Below are positions 17,548-25,710 of a stretch of DNA of 64,000 bases, piece after piece. The notes beneath the pieces are model-generated. The model was given only the letters and a program-made list of their open reading frames with translations. It had not been told where the DNA came from and made no database searches. This DNA is from Gammaproteobacteria bacterium. GTDB taxonomy: Bacteria > Pseudomonadota > Gammaproteobacteria > Pseudomonadales > Halieaceae. The DNA lies in the NCBI GenBank assembly GCA_030426545.1, contig JAUHYL010000002.1, positions 62,001 to 126,000 on the forward strand, written 5' to 3'. Every line of letters begins with the position of its first letter. Position 1 is the first letter of the stretch. A program made the position numbers and the translations under genes.

Positions 17548-17949
17548 CTATTGGATTTCGCCTGGATACAGTGCGTGTTTACCGTGCGCAATTTCAAGCC
17601 GGCGCCGGTCGGCACCTTTCAGGCCTCTGACTACCAGGGCGTAAGAGTTCTCGATCATGCGCTCGATCTCGCCCCGGGGGATACTGCCGTCCAGCGTAAT
17701 CGTGTTCCAATGCTTCTTGTTCATGTGATACCCCGGCTGCACCGCGCTGAAAATGTCACGCAACATCAGTGCTTCATGGGGGTCGCATTTGAGATTCATC
17801 TTGCCGAGGCCGCCGTCCGCATTGTCATGGGCGAGTGTCGCAAACATTTTGCCGCAGACCTTCATTACAGCGACGTCAGGTCCGAAAGGAAAGTCCTCTA
17901 CCGCCTCCGGTCGTTTCAGCAAATAGTTTCTCGCTGCTGCGTACTTCAT
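17548..17949 (-). CDS. MmcQ/YjbR family protein
   Basis: A 133-residue MmcQ/YjbR (CyaY-like fold, double-wing DNA-binding-like) protein. Typical family text is seen: YLLKRPEAVEDFPFGPDVAVMKVCGKMFA near the N-terminus and GYHMNKKHWNTI in the middle. Its start overlaps the glpQ stop by four bases (ATGA), so it is co-translated with the phosphodiesterase. The molecular role of the family is not settled. Confidence 0.88.
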   Translation of the reverse strand: MKYAAARNYLLKRPEAVEDFPFGPDVAVMKVCGKMFATLAHDNADGGLGKMNLKCDPHEALMLRDIFSAVQPGYHMNKKHWNTITLDGSIPRGEIERMIENSYALVVRGLKGADRRRLEIAHGKHALYPGEIQ

Positions 17950-18923
17950 TCGCCCGTGCTTCTACTTTGCAGATACTCTACCGCCAGGTCTGGAAAATCC
18001 GTGAACAGCCCATCGACGGCGAGCGTGTCGAAGAATAATGCCAGTAGTTGTTCGAAACTGTCCATGCCCGGTGGTAGTGCGTCGCGCCTGAAGGTATACG
18101 GATGAACCAGCAGGCCCCGCCCCTGCGCGCCGTTCACCAAATCGTCCAGTACTGGATTGCCTTCGCTATCGGTGCCGAGGTAGATATGCGACAACCAGGG
18201 CCCTATACCATCGGCATAAGTGGCGATGTAGTCCAGGCCTTCGCCCGAGCGCAGGAAGCTGTAATCCACCTCGCTGTCTTCACCCCAGGCGTTATCGCCG
18301 ATAAGTTGCACCAACGGCAGTTTACATTTGCGCTCGTGCTTCAGATGTTTCAGCGTCGCGTCATCGAAGCACTGCAGGAAGACTCGCTCGGGCTTATCCG
18401 CTAAATCGTAGCGATCCAGAACATTCATCACTGCACCGACAAGGTCCAGCCCCTGGGCGCGGTGTCTGTAGACCGATTTGAACTCGATGTAGAGACCCGC
18501 TTCACGCCCGCGGCTCTTATTGAGCCCTTCTATCAATTCGATCTCTTCTGCCAGGGTCGGGATGCGAAACAGTGCGATATCAACCGGGAACCTGTCCGGG
18601 TACGCGGGATGGAATTCGTTGCCCCCAGCCTTTACTCTTCGTTCGTGGACAGCCAGCGTGCGTATCTCAGCAAGCGTGAAATCCATGGCGTAAAAGTGAC
18701 CGTCCTCACGTTGTCTTCCCGTGAATTTCCGGGCGACGTTGGTCGTCCCTTCCAGGTAAAAATCGTGCAGCACAATAGGCACTTCGTCTTTCGTTAACAC
18801 GACATCCTGTTCAAGAAAATCGGCGCCCATACCGTGGGCAAGGGCTTTTGCTGCCAGTGTATGCTCCGGCAGATAGCCGCTGGCGCCGCGGTGGGCGATG
18901 ACGATCGGTTTTCTGCGCGCCAT
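17946..18923 (-). CDS. glpQ: Glycerophosphodiester phosphodiesterase
   Basis: A 325-residue GDPD-family TIM barrel that hydrolyses glycerophosphodiesters to glycerol-3-phosphate and an alcohol. Catalytic residues are visible: AHRG (His11, Arg12), LPEHT (Glu20), FLEQDVVLTKD (Glu38, Asp40) and VLHD (His53). IEFKS supplies the later metal-site Glu. The length and layout are those of GlpQ, but there is no signal peptide, so a cytosolic enzyme (UgpQ-like in location) is likelier than the periplasmic E. coli GlpQ. It overlaps the MmcQ/YjbR gene by four bases. Confidence 0.93.
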   Translation of the reverse strand: MARRKPIVIAHRGASGYLPEHTLAAKALAHGMGADFLEQDVVLTKDEVPIVLHDFYLEGTTNVARKFTGRQREDGHFYAMDFTLAEIRTLAVHERRVKAGGNEFHPAYPDRFPVDIALFRIPTLAEEIELIEGLNKSRGREAGLYIEFKSVYRHRAQGLDLVGAVMNVLDRYDLADKPERVFLQCFDDATLKHLKHERKCKLPLVQLIGDNAWGEDSEVDYSFLRSGEGLDYIATYADGIGPWLSHIYLGTDSEGNPVLDDLVNGAQGRGLLVHPYTFRRDALPPGMDSFEQLLALFFDTLAVDGLFTDFPDLAVEYLQSRSTGE

Positions 18924-18938
18924 GTTTCCCGTCTTCCC

Positions 18939-19748
18939 CTAGGGCAATTCTGCGAGCCAGGCGCTGTCTTCGAACCAGCGTTTGCGAATCTTGTTCAGCA
19001 CGCCGGTTTTTTCGTAGGCTGTCAGATAGTTCTGTACCAGATTGATGAACTGCCGATCTTCCTTGCCCACTGCGATACCGATGGGCTCAACGGTTAGCGG
19101 CTCTTCCAGCGTGGTAAAGCCGGCCTCCGGATAACGTAGCACGGTGAGAACGCACATGGGCATATCCGCCACCATGGCATCTGCCTTGCCATCCAACAGT
19201 GCGGCGATTCCCTGATCGTAGCTTTCAACTTCTGACAGTTTTGCATCCGGTGCAGCACGCCGGACAAAGCTTGCGCTGGTTGAGTTCTTCAGCGCCAGCA
19301 GCGTGACGTCTTCGCTGTTGAAGGAATCCGTGGAGTCCGCGCTACCGAGGGTACTGCTGCGTGTGAGAATAGACTTGCCGGACATCATGTAGGGGCCGAC
19401 GAAAGAAACGCGCTCGGTGCGTTGCGGCGTAATGGCCAGCCCGGAAATCACCATGTCAATTTCGTCTTTTTCCAGGGCGTCCATCAGCTCACCGAAAGGC
19501 ATGATGCGCAGGTCCAGTTTTACCTGCATGGCTCCCGCAAGCAGGCGAGCAAGGTCCACGTCGAAACCCATGGCGCCCCCCGCTTTGCCTATCATGCTCA
19601 GCGGCGGCTGGTTGCCCGACATGCCTACGCGCAACTCCTGGAAATCGATGACGCGCTCCAGTGCATCTCCTGCCCCGGCCGAGGGCGCGAATACGGCCGA
19701 TATAGCGAGGGTGCAAAGCGCGATCGCGCGGAACAAAGTGTGTATCAT
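18939..19748 (-). CDS. Periplasmic substrate-binding protein, family 3 (amino-acid type)
   Basis: A 269-residue SBP_bac_3 protein with a cleavable signal peptide (cut after PSAGA). LRVGMSGNQPPLSM and GFDVDLARLLAGAM form the first lobe, with DMVISGLAITPQRTERVSF the typical family signature. GGAG precedes the start. No permease or ATPase gene is adjacent. It may therefore serve a distant ABC transporter or act as a sensor-like binding protein. The gene lies 15 bases upstream of glpQ on the same strand. Confidence 0.9.
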   Translation of the reverse strand: MIHTLFRAIALCTLAISAVFAPSAGAGDALERVIDFQELRVGMSGNQPPLSMIGKAGGAMGFDVDLARLLAGAMQVKLDLRIMPFGELMDALEKDEIDMVISGLAITPQRTERVSFVGPYMMSGKSILTRSSTLGSADSTDSFNSEDVTLLALKNSTSASFVRRAAPDAKLSEVESYDQGIAALLDGKADAMVADMPMCVLTVLRYPEAGFTTLEEPLTVEPIGIAVGKEDRQFINLVQNYLTAYEKTGVLNKIRKRWFEDSAWLAELP

Positions 19749-19870
19749 CGTTTAATCTCCGGAGGCTGACCTGATGGCAAAAATGATGAAGTACGCAATC
19801 AGTGTAGGGCTGTACAGCGGCAATTGCCAAAACCTTTTACTGAGTCGGGCAGCGATAGAACGGGAACACC

Positions 19871-20539
19871 ATGGCTGAAGGGTTTGACCAGATTGTGATT
19901 GCCGTCCCCGATCTCGAAAGCGCCGTTGACGAGTACGAGGCGCTGTTGGGCAGCGCCGCTGAGGAAGTCTCTGGCGAACGTTGGTTTGCGCTGGCCAATA
20001 CGGTGCTGGCCCTGCGTCAATGCGATGTCGAAAGCGCGGCTGTCGCAGGGATCGTGCTGCGCGACCCGGCTGCTGAACCCAATGCCCGGTCGGTTGCAAA
20101 CCCGCTTGATCTGGCCGTTGCGGTTTGCGATGGCAGCCTCAGCGCGAAGCTTCCCCGTCATACCGCCCTGGCGGTGGATCACCTGGTGTTGCGCACCGCG
20201 GACGCGGACGCCTGCATCGCGTTTTTTGCTGGACAGATGGGGATTCGCCTGGCGCTGGATAAAACCGTGCCGGAGTGGGGCGGGCGCATGCTGTTTTTCC
20301 GTGCGGGAAAGATGACGCTCGAGGTTATCCAATCGGATGATGCACCCACCGGGGAGCATTTTTTCTGGGGTATTGCGTTACAGCATTTTGATCTTGGTTT
20401 GTTCTGTGTGGAACTGGGTGGGCGTGGTGTTGGTTGTTCATCGGTGCGCGATGGGCGCAAGCCTGGTACGCGTGTGGCAACGCTTAAGAGCCATGATCTT
20501 GGTATTCCTACTTTGTTGATTGAGCCTGGGGTGGGGTGA
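19871..20539 (+). CDS. VOC-family protein (glyoxalase-like)
   Basis: A 222-residue protein of two vicinal-oxygen-chelate modules: the first begins DQIVIAVPDLESAVDEYEALLG (residues about 6-27) and the second VDHLVLRTADADACIAFFAGQMGI (about 103-126), with E of LEVIQ as a likely metal ligand. The family covers isomerases, dioxygenases and resistance proteins, and the reaction here is not known. It is not an obvious HsaC extradiol dioxygenase because it lacks that family's length and motifs. It stands alone between two leftward genes. Confidence 0.8.
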   Translation: MAEGFDQIVIAVPDLESAVDEYEALLGSAAEEVSGERWFALANTVLALRQCDVESAAVAGIVLRDPAAEPNARSVANPLDLAVAVCDGSLSAKLPRHTALAVDHLVLRTADADACIAFFAGQMGIRLALDKTVPEWGGRMLFFRAGKMTLEVIQSDDAPTGEHFFWGIALQHFDLGLFCVELGGRGVGCSSVRDGRKPGTRVATLKSHDLGIPTLLIEPGVG

Positions 20540-20564
20540 GTGGGTTTTGGTGGTGATTGATCAG

Positions 20565-20637
20565 GGCCTGCCGGTCTACGGGTAACGGGGATCGGAAGGC
20601 TAAGATACTCACCCCGTTACCCGTAGACCGGCAGGCC
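20565..20637. repeat. 26-bp perfect inverted repeat with 21-base loop
   Basis: Arm 1 (20565-20590) begins GGCCTGCCGGTCTACG and arm 2 (20612-20637) is its exact reverse complement. The loop is 20591-20611. All 26 positions pair, far more than a normal terminator, and there is no T-tract after either arm. It lies 26 bases after the VOC gene and about 137 bases before the terminator of the leftward aldehyde dehydrogenase. I saw no second copy in the window. Confidence 0.8.
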
Positions 20638-20769
20638 ATTTGTTGCCGCTTCTTGTTGTGGGTGGAGGGTTGGTGGGGCTGGCATTGGCAGACTTTCTAT
20701 TGATTGGCCCCGCCGTTTTTTTGATATTGGGTTTGTGGTTGGGGCTCTGGATCGCCTGAACCTTTTAAA

Positions 20770-20793
20770 AAAAGGGGCCTTTCGGCCCCTTTT
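20770..20793. terminator. Strong bidirectional intrinsic terminator
   Basis: GGGGCC (20774-20779), loop TTTC, GGCCCC (20784-20789... arm at 20784-20789), with a run of A before and T after, so the stem extends by A-T pairs and works on both strands. It ends the leftward aldehyde dehydrogenase gene (stop at 20824) and any rightward read-through from the VOC gene. Confidence 0.9.
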
Positions 20794-20823
20794 GTGCAAC
20801 TTGGATGGAGTGGTTAACGCTTC

Positions 20824-22284
20824 CTAACCCTTCATTTGCATCTTGATGCTGCTTTCGGTGGACTTGCCAAAGGGTGGTTTGAGGCCGCCCAGTTTGGCCA
20901 CGTCCAGCTTGGCCTGCGTGTAAATGGATTTGGCGTGGCTGAAGGTCTGGAAGCCCTTGAAGCCGTGGTACGCGCCCATGCCGCTCGGGCCTACACCGCC
21001 GAAGGGCAGCTCTTCCTGTGTCACATGCATGATCACGTCGTTGATGCACATGCCGCCTGAGGTGGTGCGGGTGGTCAGCGCTTCTTCCTCTGCCTTGTCT
21101 TCACCGAAGTAGTAGGCGGCGAGGGGACGCGGCTTGCTGTTGATGTAGTCGATCGTTTCTTCAAAATTGCTGTAGGTGCGGATCGGCAGTAGTGGCCCGA
21201 AGATTTCGTCTTCCAGTACCTTCATGTCTTCGGCGGGTTCCGGGATCAGCGTCGGGGGAATCTTGAATGTGCCCTGTTGCGTGCTGAAGTCTTCGTTTGC
21301 CGGATTTATTGGAATCAGTTTCTGGCCGCGCTCCTGTACCTCGGCGAGGTAGCCGTTGAGCCGTTGGAAATGACGTTCATTGACGACCGAGGTGTAAGCC
21401 GGATTGTCCAGCAGGCTGGGGTACATGGTTTCGACGGCTTTCTGCGCGGCGGCAATGACCTCGTTCAGTTTTTCCTCGGGCACCAGGAGGTAATCCGGCG
21501 CGAGGCAGATCTGGCCGGCGTTCATGGTTTTGCCGAACATGATGCGATCCAGGCTTTTTTCAACATCCGCGCTGCGTGAGATGACAACGGGAGACTTGCC
21601 GCCCAGTTCCAGCGTAACCGGGACGAGGTTTTGCGATGCCGCTGCGAGAATGTGTCGTGCGATAGAGGTCGCGCCGGTGAAGATCATATGGTCAAAAGGC
21701 AGGCTGGAAAACGCCTGGCCGACTTCGGGGCCGCCGGTGAACACGGAAATCTCTTCCGGGGAAAAGGCGTCGGCGATCATTTCGCTGATAACTTCAGACG
21801 TGGCCGGAGTGAATTCAGAGGGCTTGATCATGGCGCGGTTGCCGGCGGCCAGTACCTGGGCCAGCGGGCTGAAAACCATGTTGATGGGAAAGTTCCAGGG
21901 TGCGATGACGCCTACAACGCCCAGTGGTTGATATTCGACGCGCGAGCGACCGCCCATGAGGTTAAAAGGAAACATGGTGGGGCGCTTCTCGGGCTTCATC
22001 CATTTACGCACGTGTTTGATGGCGTGCTTCATGGGCGCGATGCCGGCGCCCAGGTCAGTCAGCAGCGTCACTTCCCGGGGACGGCAGGTGAAATCGGTGT
22101 TCAGCGCGTCCACGGCTTTGTCCTGATACTTGATGATCGCGTCGATGCCACGCTGCAGGCGATCGATGCGTGTCTCGGCTGTGACAACGCCCTCTTTCAA
22201 ATAGGCATCGCGCTGCGCTTGCAGCGCGGCGCGCATCTGTTCTTCGGCATCGGTCTGTGCTTGGAGCTGTTCGGGTGCGTTCAT
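20824..22284 (-). CDS. Coniferyl-aldehyde-type NAD(P)-dependent aldehyde dehydrogenase
   Basis: From ATG 22284 (GAGG upstream) the protein is 486 residues. The ALDH core is clear: APWNFPI, TGATSIARHI for cofactor binding, LELGGKSP with Glu226, and NAGQICLAPDY with the catalytic Cys260. The divergent C-terminus (LPFGGVGPSGMGAYHGFKGFQTFSHAKSI) and short overall layout match the CalB-type coniferyl aldehyde dehydrogenases and class-3-like fatty aldehyde enzymes. It should oxidise aromatic or long-chain aldehydes to acids. It is a single gene ended by a strong terminator. Confidence 0.9.
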   Translation of the reverse strand: MNAPEQLQAQTDAEEQMRAALQAQRDAYLKEGVVTAETRIDRLQRGIDAIIKYQDKAVDALNTDFTCRPREVTLLTDLGAGIAPMKHAIKHVRKWMKPEKRPTMFPFNLMGGRSRVEYQPLGVVGVIAPWNFPINMVFSPLAQVLAAGNRAMIKPSEFTPATSEVISEMIADAFSPEEISVFTGGPEVGQAFSSLPFDHMIFTGATSIARHILAAASQNLVPVTLELGGKSPVVISRSADVEKSLDRIMFGKTMNAGQICLAPDYLLVPEEKLNEVIAAAQKAVETMYPSLLDNPAYTSVVNERHFQRLNGYLAEVQERGQKLIPINPANEDFSTQQGTFKIPPTLIPEPAEDMKVLEDEIFGPLLPIRTYSNFEETIDYINSKPRPLAAYYFGEDKAEEEALTTRTTSGGMCINDVIMHVTQEELPFGGVGPSGMGAYHGFKGFQTFSHAKSIYTQAKLDVAKLGGLKPPFGKSTESSIKMQMKG

Positions 22285-22515
22285 GCGGTTATCCTCGCCG
22301 TGGCATCTGTTCCAACCCGGTCGGGCTGGTAACCGGCAATTATAGACCTGGGCTGACTGAATTTTAACCACCTGTGAGGGTTATATGTGGCCAGCCCTGA
22401 GGGGTAAGCAGCGCCAGTCCCTGGCGGGTGCTCGGGGCGTGGCGCCACATCGGGAGTGGGTGACAATGGGATGAAGCCACTTGCGCGCCCCGGTTGACTC
22501 GCAGAGCGCCTCGAC

Positions 22516-22545
22516 TTGGCAAGGCTGCGGTGAACTGCTAATAAT
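22516..22545 (+). promoter_or_regulatory. Candidate sigma-70 promoter for a leaderless mRNA
   Basis: TTGGCA (22516-22521) and AATAAT (22540-22545), 18-base spacer, each five of six to consensus. The expected transcription start falls at or within a base or two of the ATG at 22551. No Shine-Dalgarno is present. Confidence 0.45.
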
Positions 22546-22550
22546 TGCCT

Positions 22551-22898
22551 ATGACTTCCGGCAGCCGGGCTCAAGACCCCCGTACACCTTCTCCGCCCTA
22601 TGGATACTCGCGTGAATGCAGTTATTCGCGTGAGCAACAGATCCATATCGTAGCGCAGTTTCATGCGCACAAGATTCGCCCCAGTCGAATTGCCTACCGT
22701 GTCGGCATCGATATTGCCTTTATTGAGGCGCTGATTGCGGGAGAGCAGGAACAGGAGCGCTTCCCGCAGTTGGTTCGCTACTACCGAACCCAGCGTTACA
22801 GGCAACGCCTGCGGGAGTCCGGGGCGAGCAAGGGCGTGACCCGCTTCGAAATGGAGCAACGCATAGAGCGGGAGTTCGTTCAGGAAACAGACCTTTAA
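22551..22898 (+). CDS. Small HTH-like protein of unknown function
   Basis: A 115-residue basic protein. Residues about 30-65 read QIHIVAQFHAHKIRPSRIA followed by YRVGIDIAFIEALIAGE, which has the spacing of a helix-turn-helix as found in resolvase or sigma-4-like domains. An Arg/Gln-rich helix follows. I recognise no named family. ATG 22551 is preferred over TTG 22545; neither has a ribosome site, and the promoter position suggests a leaderless message. A DNA-binding role is inference. Confidence 0.7.
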   Translation: MTSGSRAQDPRTPSPPYGYSRECSYSREQQIHIVAQFHAHKIRPSRIAYRVGIDIAFIEALIAGEQEQERFPQLVRYYRTQRYRQRLRESGASKGVTRFEMEQRIEREFVQETDL

Positions 22899-22933
22899 GA
22901 CACCGCAAGACCCGCTTAATCAGGAGCACGAGT

Positions 22934-23320
22934 ATGAAGACGCTGGAAATTTGGCACGCTATGCTGCGCGATGGAGATATGTCGCGCCTCGACGAGGTAC
23001 TGGCCGAGGATTGCGTATTTTTCTCACCCATCGTGCACACACCGCAGGAGGGGAAGGAGCTCACCAAGCTTTATCTCAATGCTGCAGGACAGGTGCTTGG
23101 CGAGGAGTTTCACTACGCCAAGGAGGTTGTAACCGATACACACGCCGTGCTCGAATTTGTTTCTGTGGTTGAGGGCATATCGATTAACGGCGTCGACATA
23201 ATGACCTTTGATGGCGAGGGGAAAATCGTGGAGTTCAAGGTTATGATTCGCCCGCTGAAGGCGATTAACCTTCTGCACCAGAAAATGATGGCAATGCTTG
23301 AACAATTAAAGTCTGCATGA
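22934..23320 (+). CDS. SnoaL/NTF2-like domain protein
   Basis: A 128-residue cone-shaped NTF2-like protein. The N-terminal helix EIWHAMLRDGDMSRLDEVLAEDCVFFSPI is the usual SnoaL opening, and GVDIMTFDGEGKIVEFKVMIRPLKAI is the usual closing strand and helix. Such proteins bind small hydrophobic molecules, sometimes as isomerases, hydrolases or cyclases. CAGGAG precedes the start at good spacing. The following lipoprotein gene begins at the stop codon, so the two are in one operon. Confidence 0.85.
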   Translation: MKTLEIWHAMLRDGDMSRLDEVLAEDCVFFSPIVHTPQEGKELTKLYLNAAGQVLGEEFHYAKEVVTDTHAVLEFVSVVEGISINGVDIMTFDGEGKIVEFKVMIRPLKAINLLHQKMMAMLEQLKSA

Positions 23321-23331
23321 GGAGAGTTGGG

Positions 23332-23772
23332 GTGAGAGTGGTTGCAATTCAACGTGGCATTATTCTGCGGTGGGCGGGCATGGCAATGGTGAGCCTGGCG
23401 TTGCTGTCCGGTTGTCAGTCAGGTGCCGGGTATAGCGGGCCACAGTCGGGCACAGGCAAGATAGAAGGCCAGGTTGTTTATCGGGAGCGCATGTTGTTGC
23501 TTCCGGGTGCGGAACTTGAAGTGAAACTGGTGGACGTGTCGCGCGCGGACGAACCTGCCGAGGCGGTAGCATCCGTCAAGTTCCCGGTGAACGGTGGTCC
23601 GCCCTTCCTGTTTCAGCTCGAGTACGATCGCGCTGACATGCGTCGTGGCGGCCGCTATGCGCTCCAGGCAACCATCACGGGACGCGAGGGTTTGCGCCTG
23701 ATGACCAACGAACACGTAAATCCCTTCGGCGAGCCGCCGGTGGAAGTGCTGGTGCGCGGGGTGCCGCGGTAG
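23332..23772 (+). CDS. YbaY-type lipoprotein
   Basis: A 146-residue outer-envelope lipoprotein with lipobox LLSGC. The body (GQVVYRERMLLLPGAELEVKLVDVSRADEPAE, then PFLFQLEYDRADMRRGGRYALQATI) is the YbaY/YscW-like fold. GAGGAG at 23319-23324 lies 7 bases before GTG 23332, so I prefer that start; an ATG at 23317 overlapping the previous stop would add five residues. The family is linked to the envelope, but its biochemical role is unclear. Confidence 0.85.
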   Translation: MRVVAIQRGIILRWAGMAMVSLALLSGCQSGAGYSGPQSGTGKIEGQVVYRERMLLLPGAELEVKLVDVSRADEPAEAVASVKFPVNGGPPFLFQLEYDRADMRRGGRYALQATITGREGLRLMTNEHVNPFGEPPVEVLVRGVPR

Positions 23773-23788
23773 TGCGCGGGGGTATGCA

Positions 23789-24355
23789 GTGTCTGAACCG
23801 GTGATTGTCGGCATTAGCGGCGCCTCGGGAATCGCCTATGGCGTGCGCGCCCTGCAATTGCTGCGCGATGCCGGTGTGAACACGCACCTGGTGATGAGCA
23901 AGTCTGCCCGGCTGACCCTGCAATACGAAATGGATATGTCGGTGGATGAGGTGCAGGCGCTGGCCACTGAAGTGCACCCGGTGGGCAATGTCGGTGCTTC
24001 TATCGCCAGTGGCTCGTTTCCCACAGCCGGTATGCTGATTGCACCGTGTTCTGTGCGCACGATGTCTGAGATAGCCACCGGCGTTACTTCCACGCTGCTT
24101 ACACGCGCAGCGGACGTTGTATTGAAAGAGCGTCGGCGTCTGGTGCTGATGGTGCGTGAAACTCCCCTGCACACAGGCCATCTGCGCACCATGACTCAGC
24201 TGTCGGAGATGGGTGCGGTGATCGCGCCGCCGGTTCCCGCGTTGTACACGCGTCCGGAAACGCTGCAGGACGTTATCACCCAGAGCGTTGGGCGGGCCCT
24301 GGATTTGTTCAACCTGAATGTTGAAGGCGTCAAGCGGTGGCAGGGCGACCCATGA
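23789..24355 (+). CDS. ubiX: Flavin prenyltransferase UbiX
   Basis: A 188-residue UbiX. It joins dimethylallyl phosphate to FMN to make prenylated FMN, the cofactor of UbiD-type decarboxylases used in ubiquinone synthesis. GISGASGIAYG (residues 8-18), APCSVRTMSEIATGV and RETPLHTGHLRTM are signature blocks. The start is GTG with a G-rich ribosome site, 16 bases after the lipoprotein gene. No ubiD-like gene is in the window. Confidence 0.95.
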   Translation: MSEPVIVGISGASGIAYGVRALQLLRDAGVNTHLVMSKSARLTLQYEMDMSVDEVQALATEVHPVGNVGASIASGSFPTAGMLIAPCSVRTMSEIATGVTSTLLTRAADVVLKERRRLVLMVRETPLHTGHLRTMTQLSEMGAVIAPPVPALYTRPETLQDVITQSVGRALDLFNLNVEGVKRWQGDP

Positions 24356-24382
24356 GAACATCTACCCGCAAGGAGAAGTGTA

Positions 24383-25147
24383 GTGCCCAGTGATCTATTC
24401 GACCTCAGTGGCAAGATCGCACTGGTGAGCGGCGCCAGTCGCGGTATTGGTGAGGCCATCGCCCGCTTGCTGGCGCAACACGGCGCTCATGTCATTGTTT
24501 CCAGTAGAAAGATCGACGACTGCAGTGCGGTGGCAGGCGCCATCTGTGAGGCCGGTGGCAGCGCAGAGGCCTTTGCCTGTCATGTCGGTAACCTCGAGGA
24601 TATCACCCGTTTGTTCGAGCATATCCGCAGTGCCCACGGCCGGCTGGATATTTGCGTCAATAACGCGGCGACCAACCCCTATTTCGGTCATGTGCTGGAC
24701 ACGGATCTTGGTGCCTACAACAAGACGGTCGATGTCAACATCCGCGGCTACTTCTTTATGTCAATAGAAGCGGGGAAGTTGATGCGCGAGCAAGGGAGTG
24801 GCGCTATTGTGAATACGGCCTCGGTCAACGCGTTGCAGCCAGGGCCCATGCAGGGTATCTACTCGATAACCAAGGCCGCGGTAGTCAACATGACCAAGGT
24901 GTTCGCCAAAGAGTGTGGCGGGCTGGGCATACGGTGTAACGCCCTGCTTCCCGGTTTGACCAAAACCAAGTTCGCCGGCGCCCTGTTCGACAATGACGAT
25001 ATTTACAAGATCGCCGTACAGGGCATACCGATGGGCAGGCACGCAGAGCCTGAAGAAATGGCGGGTACCGTACTCTATCTTGTGTCAGATGCCGGTTCCT
25101 ACACGAACGGAGAATGTATCGTGGTAGACGGTGGTATGACCATCTGA
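24383..25147 (+). CDS. SDR family oxidoreductase (FabG-like)
   Basis: A 254-residue classical SDR with SGASRGIG, NNAAT in place of NNAG, YSITK (catalytic Tyr-Lys) and the C-terminal YTNGECIVVDGGM block that marks FabG/glucose-dehydrogenase-like members. It starts at GTG with AAGGAG upstream and runs between ubiX and the HIT gene with short gaps, so it is likely in the same operon. The substrate is not evident. Confidence 0.9.
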   Translation: MPSDLFDLSGKIALVSGASRGIGEAIARLLAQHGAHVIVSSRKIDDCSAVAGAICEAGGSAEAFACHVGNLEDITRLFEHIRSAHGRLDICVNNAATNPYFGHVLDTDLGAYNKTVDVNIRGYFFMSIEAGKLMREQGSGAIVNTASVNALQPGPMQGIYSITKAAVVNMTKVFAKECGGLGIRCNALLPGLTKTKFAGALFDNDDIYKIAVQGIPMGRHAEPEEMAGTVLYLVSDAGSYTNGECIVVDGGMTI

Positions 25148-25171
25148 GGAGATCCGCCGGGAGATTGCGCG

Positions 25172-25600
25172 ATGGAAACTTCCGATATCGATGACCGCCT
25201 GCTGGCGGACTCTCACTATCTCGGTGATCTGAACACGTCGGCACTGCTGCTCAGTCGCAATGCCATCTTGCCCTGGTTTATCGTTGTACCGGACACGCGC
25301 CTGCAGGATCTGCTCGATCTACCGCAGGAACACAGCGACGCGGTAATCGCGGATTGCGCGGCAATCTCTACCTTTATCAAGCAGGTGCTGGGTTACGGCA
25401 AGGTCAACTTTGCCGGTCTCGGCAATGTTGTGCCGCAGATGCACCTGCATATCATCGGCCGACGCGAGGGCGATGCCTGCTGGCCGCAACCTGTCTGGGG
25501 AAACCTGCCGGAGGGCGACAGTTACACTGCTGAGCAGTTGGACAACTGGCAAAGGGAGCTGGCACAGGTGGCCGGTCTCACGCCGCGCGCACTGCCGTAA
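25172..25600 (+). CDS. HIT-domain protein
   Basis: A 142-residue histidine-triad protein. QMHLHIIGRREGD is the triad region and WPQPVWG follows, as in the HIT subgroup of proteobacteria related to Fhit/GalT hydrolases. It should hydrolyse or transfer nucleotidyl groups in the cytosol. GGGAGA precedes the ATG. It is the last gene of the rightward run and is followed by a hairpin. Confidence 0.9.
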   Translation: METSDIDDRLLADSHYLGDLNTSALLLSRNAILPWFIVVPDTRLQDLLDLPQEHSDAVIADCAAISTFIKQVLGYGKVNFAGLGNVVPQMHLHIIGRREGDACWPQPVWGNLPEGDSYTAEQLDNWQRELAQVAGLTPRALP

Positions 25601-25623
25601 ACGGCGGAGCCGCGCGCGTTTTC

Positions 25624-25648
25624 TCCTCCGCAGACCTGCTGTGGAGGA
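25624..25648. terminator. Hairpin between convergent genes
   Basis: CCTCCGCAG (25625-25633), loop acctg, CTGTGGAGG (25639-25647) with one G-U wobble, and a further T-A pair. It sits between the convergent HIT and DUF4136 genes. The stem is good; T-tracts are short. Confidence 0.5.
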
Positions 25649-25710
25649 AATCTGCTACAGCGACAAATGACTGCGTCCCGGCACATCAGCTCCGGTGGCG
25701 TGCCTGGCGT

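Noticed and set aside
19871-20539. VOC protein as the missing HsaC extradiol dioxygenase
   Set aside because: Too short, lacks the His/His/Glu extradiol signature, and lies outside the catabolic operons.
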